A stretch of 16,883 nt of DNA from JBMNTQ01 sp050945815 (GTDB lineage: Bacteria > Bacillota > Clostridia > Christensenellales > JBMNTQ01). The stretch lies in assembly GCA_050945815.1 (NCBI GenBank), contig JBMNTQ010000024.1, forward strand, positions 1 through 16,883. Direction: 5' to 3'. Shown in pieces: positions 15,220 through 16,883 of this stretch. Position 1 is the first letter of the stretch. Each line of letters begins with the position of its first letter. Made by a program: the position numbers and the translations under genes. The notes beneath the pieces were generated by a model that had not been told where the DNA came from, ran no database searches, and saw only the letters and a list, made by a program, of their open reading frames with translations.

Positions 15220-15894
15220 ATGGGGAAACGGCTGGCAACAATTTTAAACATGGTGCCAAAATGTGGCACGGTGGCGGACATAGGATGTGACCATGGGAAG
15301 CTGGCGGCATCACTTTTGCTGCGGGGCGTATGCGAAAAAGTGATTGCTACGGACATCAGCAGGCCCTCCTTGGACAAAGCCCGGGGCTTGGCTATCCACC
15401 TGGGGCTTTCCGGGATGGAATGCCGGGAGGGGGATGGGCTTGCGACCCTTTCTCCCGGGGAAGCGGATGTGATTGTGATGGCAGGCTGGGGCGGGCGCAA
15501 CCTCTATGAGGCGCTGGGCCGGCAAAGGGAGGTGGCTGAAAACGCTTGGATTATTTTGCAGCCCATGAGCGAGGCGGCGGATTTGCGGCGTTTGTTACAG
15601 GCGGACTATACACTGATGGACGAGGAGCTGGCGCTGGAGCGAGGCCGCTATTATGATATTCTGATGATGCGAGCAGGACGGGGCGAAGCGTATGATGATT
15701 TTCTGTGCGGTATAGGCCCGCTTTTGCTGCAAAAGAAGCATCCGCTGTTAAAGGGCAAGTTGCAGCGGTGGGTGAATCGGTGGGAGAAGGAAGTAGACGC
15801 GCTGTCTGGGCGGGGCAGCGACGGCGCCTGTGCGCGCAGGCTGGAGTTGGGCACACTGATTAGACGCTATAATGAGGTGATTGCATGGCTGTGA
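15220..15894 (+). CDS. trmK: tRNA (adenine-22-N1)-methyltransferase TrmK
   Basis: The 224-residue protein begins MGKRLATILNMVP and continues with the SAM-binding loop VADIGCDHGKLAASLLLRG, then ATDISRPSLDKA and IVMAGWGGRNLYEAL, which are TrmK (YqfN) signatures. TrmK methylates N1 of A22 in tRNA D-loop regions; it is known from Gram-positive bacteria. B. subtilis TrmK is about 238 residues. The C-terminal part is helical and basic, as in the family. An in-frame start at 15124 would add a 32-residue extension; the ribosome binding site and family alignment favour 15220. The stop overlaps the start of nif3 by 10 bases, the usual trmK-nif3 pairing. Confidence 0.92.
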   Translation: MGKRLATILNMVPKCGTVADIGCDHGKLAASLLLRGVCEKVIATDISRPSLDKARGLAIHLGLSGMECREGDGLATLSPGEADVIVMAGWGGRNLYEALGRQREVAENAWIILQPMSEAADLRRLLQADYTLMDEELALERGRYYDILMMRAGRGEAYDDFLCGIGPLLLQKKHPLLKGKLQRWVNRWEKEVDALSGRGSDGACARRLELGTLIRRYNEVIAWL

Positions 15895-16883
15895 GATGTC
15901 GGGATATTCTTGCTATTTTGGAGGAACTGGCGCCTTTTTCTCTGGCGGAACCCTGGGATAACGTGGGCTTTTTATTAGGGGATCGTAACGGAGAAGTGGG
16001 CAGGATATTGGTGACTTTGGATGTAACGGAGGCTGTGGTTCAGGAGGCTATTGAAAAGCAATGTGAGTTGATTGTCAGCCATCACCCGCTGTTCTTCAAA
16101 GGGGTGAAAAGCTTGAACGAGGACACCTTTGAGGGGCGGCTGGCAGCTGCGTTGATCCGGGCCGGAATCGGCGTTTGCGCCTGTCATACCAACTTTGACA
16201 AGGCCCAGGGCGGCACTTGTGACGCTTTGGCGGATATTGCCCGCCTTGGGTTGCGGCGGCCGCTTTTGCCCGATGCATCCACTGATAGGAAGCTGGTGGT
16301 GTTTGTACCGAGCGGCTATGAGGAGCAAGTGGCTTCTTCGTTGTTTGAGGCGGGGGCTGGGGTGATCGGAGATTATCAAGGGTGCAGTTTTTCCGTGGCT
16401 GGGACCGGCAGCTTTGTCCCCGGGCAGGGGAGCAGCCCTTTTATCGGTGCTGTCGGACAGCGGGAGCAGGTAGAGGAAACGCGGCTGGAAGTTTTGGTGC
16501 CTCTGGGGAAAACCGAGGGAGTTTTGGAGGCGCTCTATGGCAGCCATCCTTACGAGGAGCCGGCTTTCGATCTCTATACTCTATCCGCCCCGGCAAGAAC
16601 CGGACTGGGCCGGGTGGGCGAGCTGGACAAGCCTTGCTTGTTTCATGAATTCTGCCGCTATGTATCTCGTGGGCTGGATGTGGGCGTGAAGGTGATGGGC
16701 AACGGGGATACTCTGGTGCGCCGGGTGGCTGTGCAGGCGGGCACGGGCGGACGGGAGGATATACAGGCGGCGGTGCGCGTAGGGGCAGATGTTCTTTTTT
16801 GCGGGGAAGTGAAATATCACGATTGCCTATATGCTGCGGAAGAAGGACTTTGCTTGGTGGATGCCGGTCACTATGGCAGCGAG
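15885..16883 (+). CDS. nif3: Nif3-like dinuclear metal hexameric protein (partial)
   Basis: The frame from ATG 15885 is open to the window edge, giving 333 residues without a stop; full-length YqfO-type proteins have about 370. Family motifs are clear: EPWDNVGFLLGD near the start, the metal-binding SHHPLFFKG, CHTNFDKAQGG, and near the end FCGEVKYHD and DAGHYGSE. The insert between the two halves, from about residue 130, includes the SHPYEEPAFDLY motif of the internal domain found in YqfO. Nif3 proteins (GTP cyclohydrolase I type 2 / YqgQ-like in databases) bind two metals; their cellular role is uncertain. In the usual GGxNDxLA motif Asn is replaced by Cys (GGTCDALA). GAGGTGAT lies just before the ATG inside trmK. 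Confidence 0.93.
   Translation, partial: MAVRCRDILAILEELAPFSLAEPWDNVGFLLGDRNGEVGRILVTLDVTEAVVQEAIEKQCELIVSHHPLFFKGVKSLNEDTFEGRLAAALIRAGIGVCACHTNFDKAQGGTCDALADIARLGLRRPLLPDASTDRKLVVFVPSGYEEQVASSLFEAGAGVIGDYQGCSFSVAGTGSFVPGQGSSPFIGAVGQREQVEETRLEVLVPLGKTEGVLEALYGSHPYEEPAFDLYTLSAPARTGLGRVGELDKPCLFHEFCRYVSRGLDVGVKVMGNGDTLVRRVAVQAGTGGREDIQAAVRVGADVLFCGEVKYHDCLYAAEEGLCLVDAGHYGSE

Noticed and set aside
1..16883. Search for a mobile element, CRISPR array, phage, defence or toxin-antitoxin system
   Set aside because: All long coding regions are identified housekeeping or sporulation genes and I saw no repeat array, transposase or integrase motif.

Overview
The window is a conserved housekeeping and sporulation neighbourhood of an endospore-forming Firmicute, most likely a member of Clostridia or a related anaerobic class. 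The gene order yqfC-yqfD-phoH-pgpH(yqfF)-ybeY-cdd-era-yqzL-recO, followed by ppdK, dgt, dnaG, rpoD(sigA), trmK and nif3, is the classic Firmicutes order around era/recO and dnaG/sigA. YqfC and YqfD point to sporulation, and PPDK of the Clostridium symbiosum type points to an anaerobic lifestyle. I cannot name genus or species. Nearly every gene lies on the + strand, which is G- and purine-rich, as expected of the leading strand.

Layout. Positions 1-250 are AT-rich: the 3' end of an unidentified + strand ORF, then a hairpin terminator. At 346-495 lies the only gene-like ORF on the - strand, a 49-residue protein with an excellent ribosome binding site. A proline-rich reading frame in another phase continues past its stop to 249, ending just before the hairpin. 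From 657 to 8172 nine genes are packed tightly: two sporulation proteins, the PhoH ATPase, a c-di-AMP phosphodiesterase, the rRNA maturation enzyme YbeY, cytidine deaminase, the Era GTPase, a 36-residue YqzL-like protein and RecO. From 8282 to 10903 ppdK stands as its own unit, with an upstream promoter candidate and a strong intrinsic terminator. After a G-rich gap come dgt, dnaG, rpoD, trmK and nif3; nif3 runs off the right edge. A near-consensus SigH-type promoter lies directly upstream of dnaG.

How the genes work together. The first block joins sporulation genes with ribosome assembly and RNA maturation (ybeY, era), second-messenger turnover (pgpH) and pyrimidine salvage (cdd). The second block couples dNTP control (dgt), replication priming (dnaG) and the main sigma factor (rpoD), then tRNA modification (trmK). 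Five genes (phoH, pgpH, era, recO, rpoD) appear to start with TTG, judged by ribosome binding site position and family N-termini.

I found no mobile element, CRISPR array, phage gene, rRNA, tRNA or evident new multi-gene system. The least ordinary points are the possibly frameshifted - strand small gene, the SigH-like promoter before dnaG, the absence of genes often found in this order (dgkA, glyQS, the PPDK regulatory gene), and the G-rich gap before dgt.
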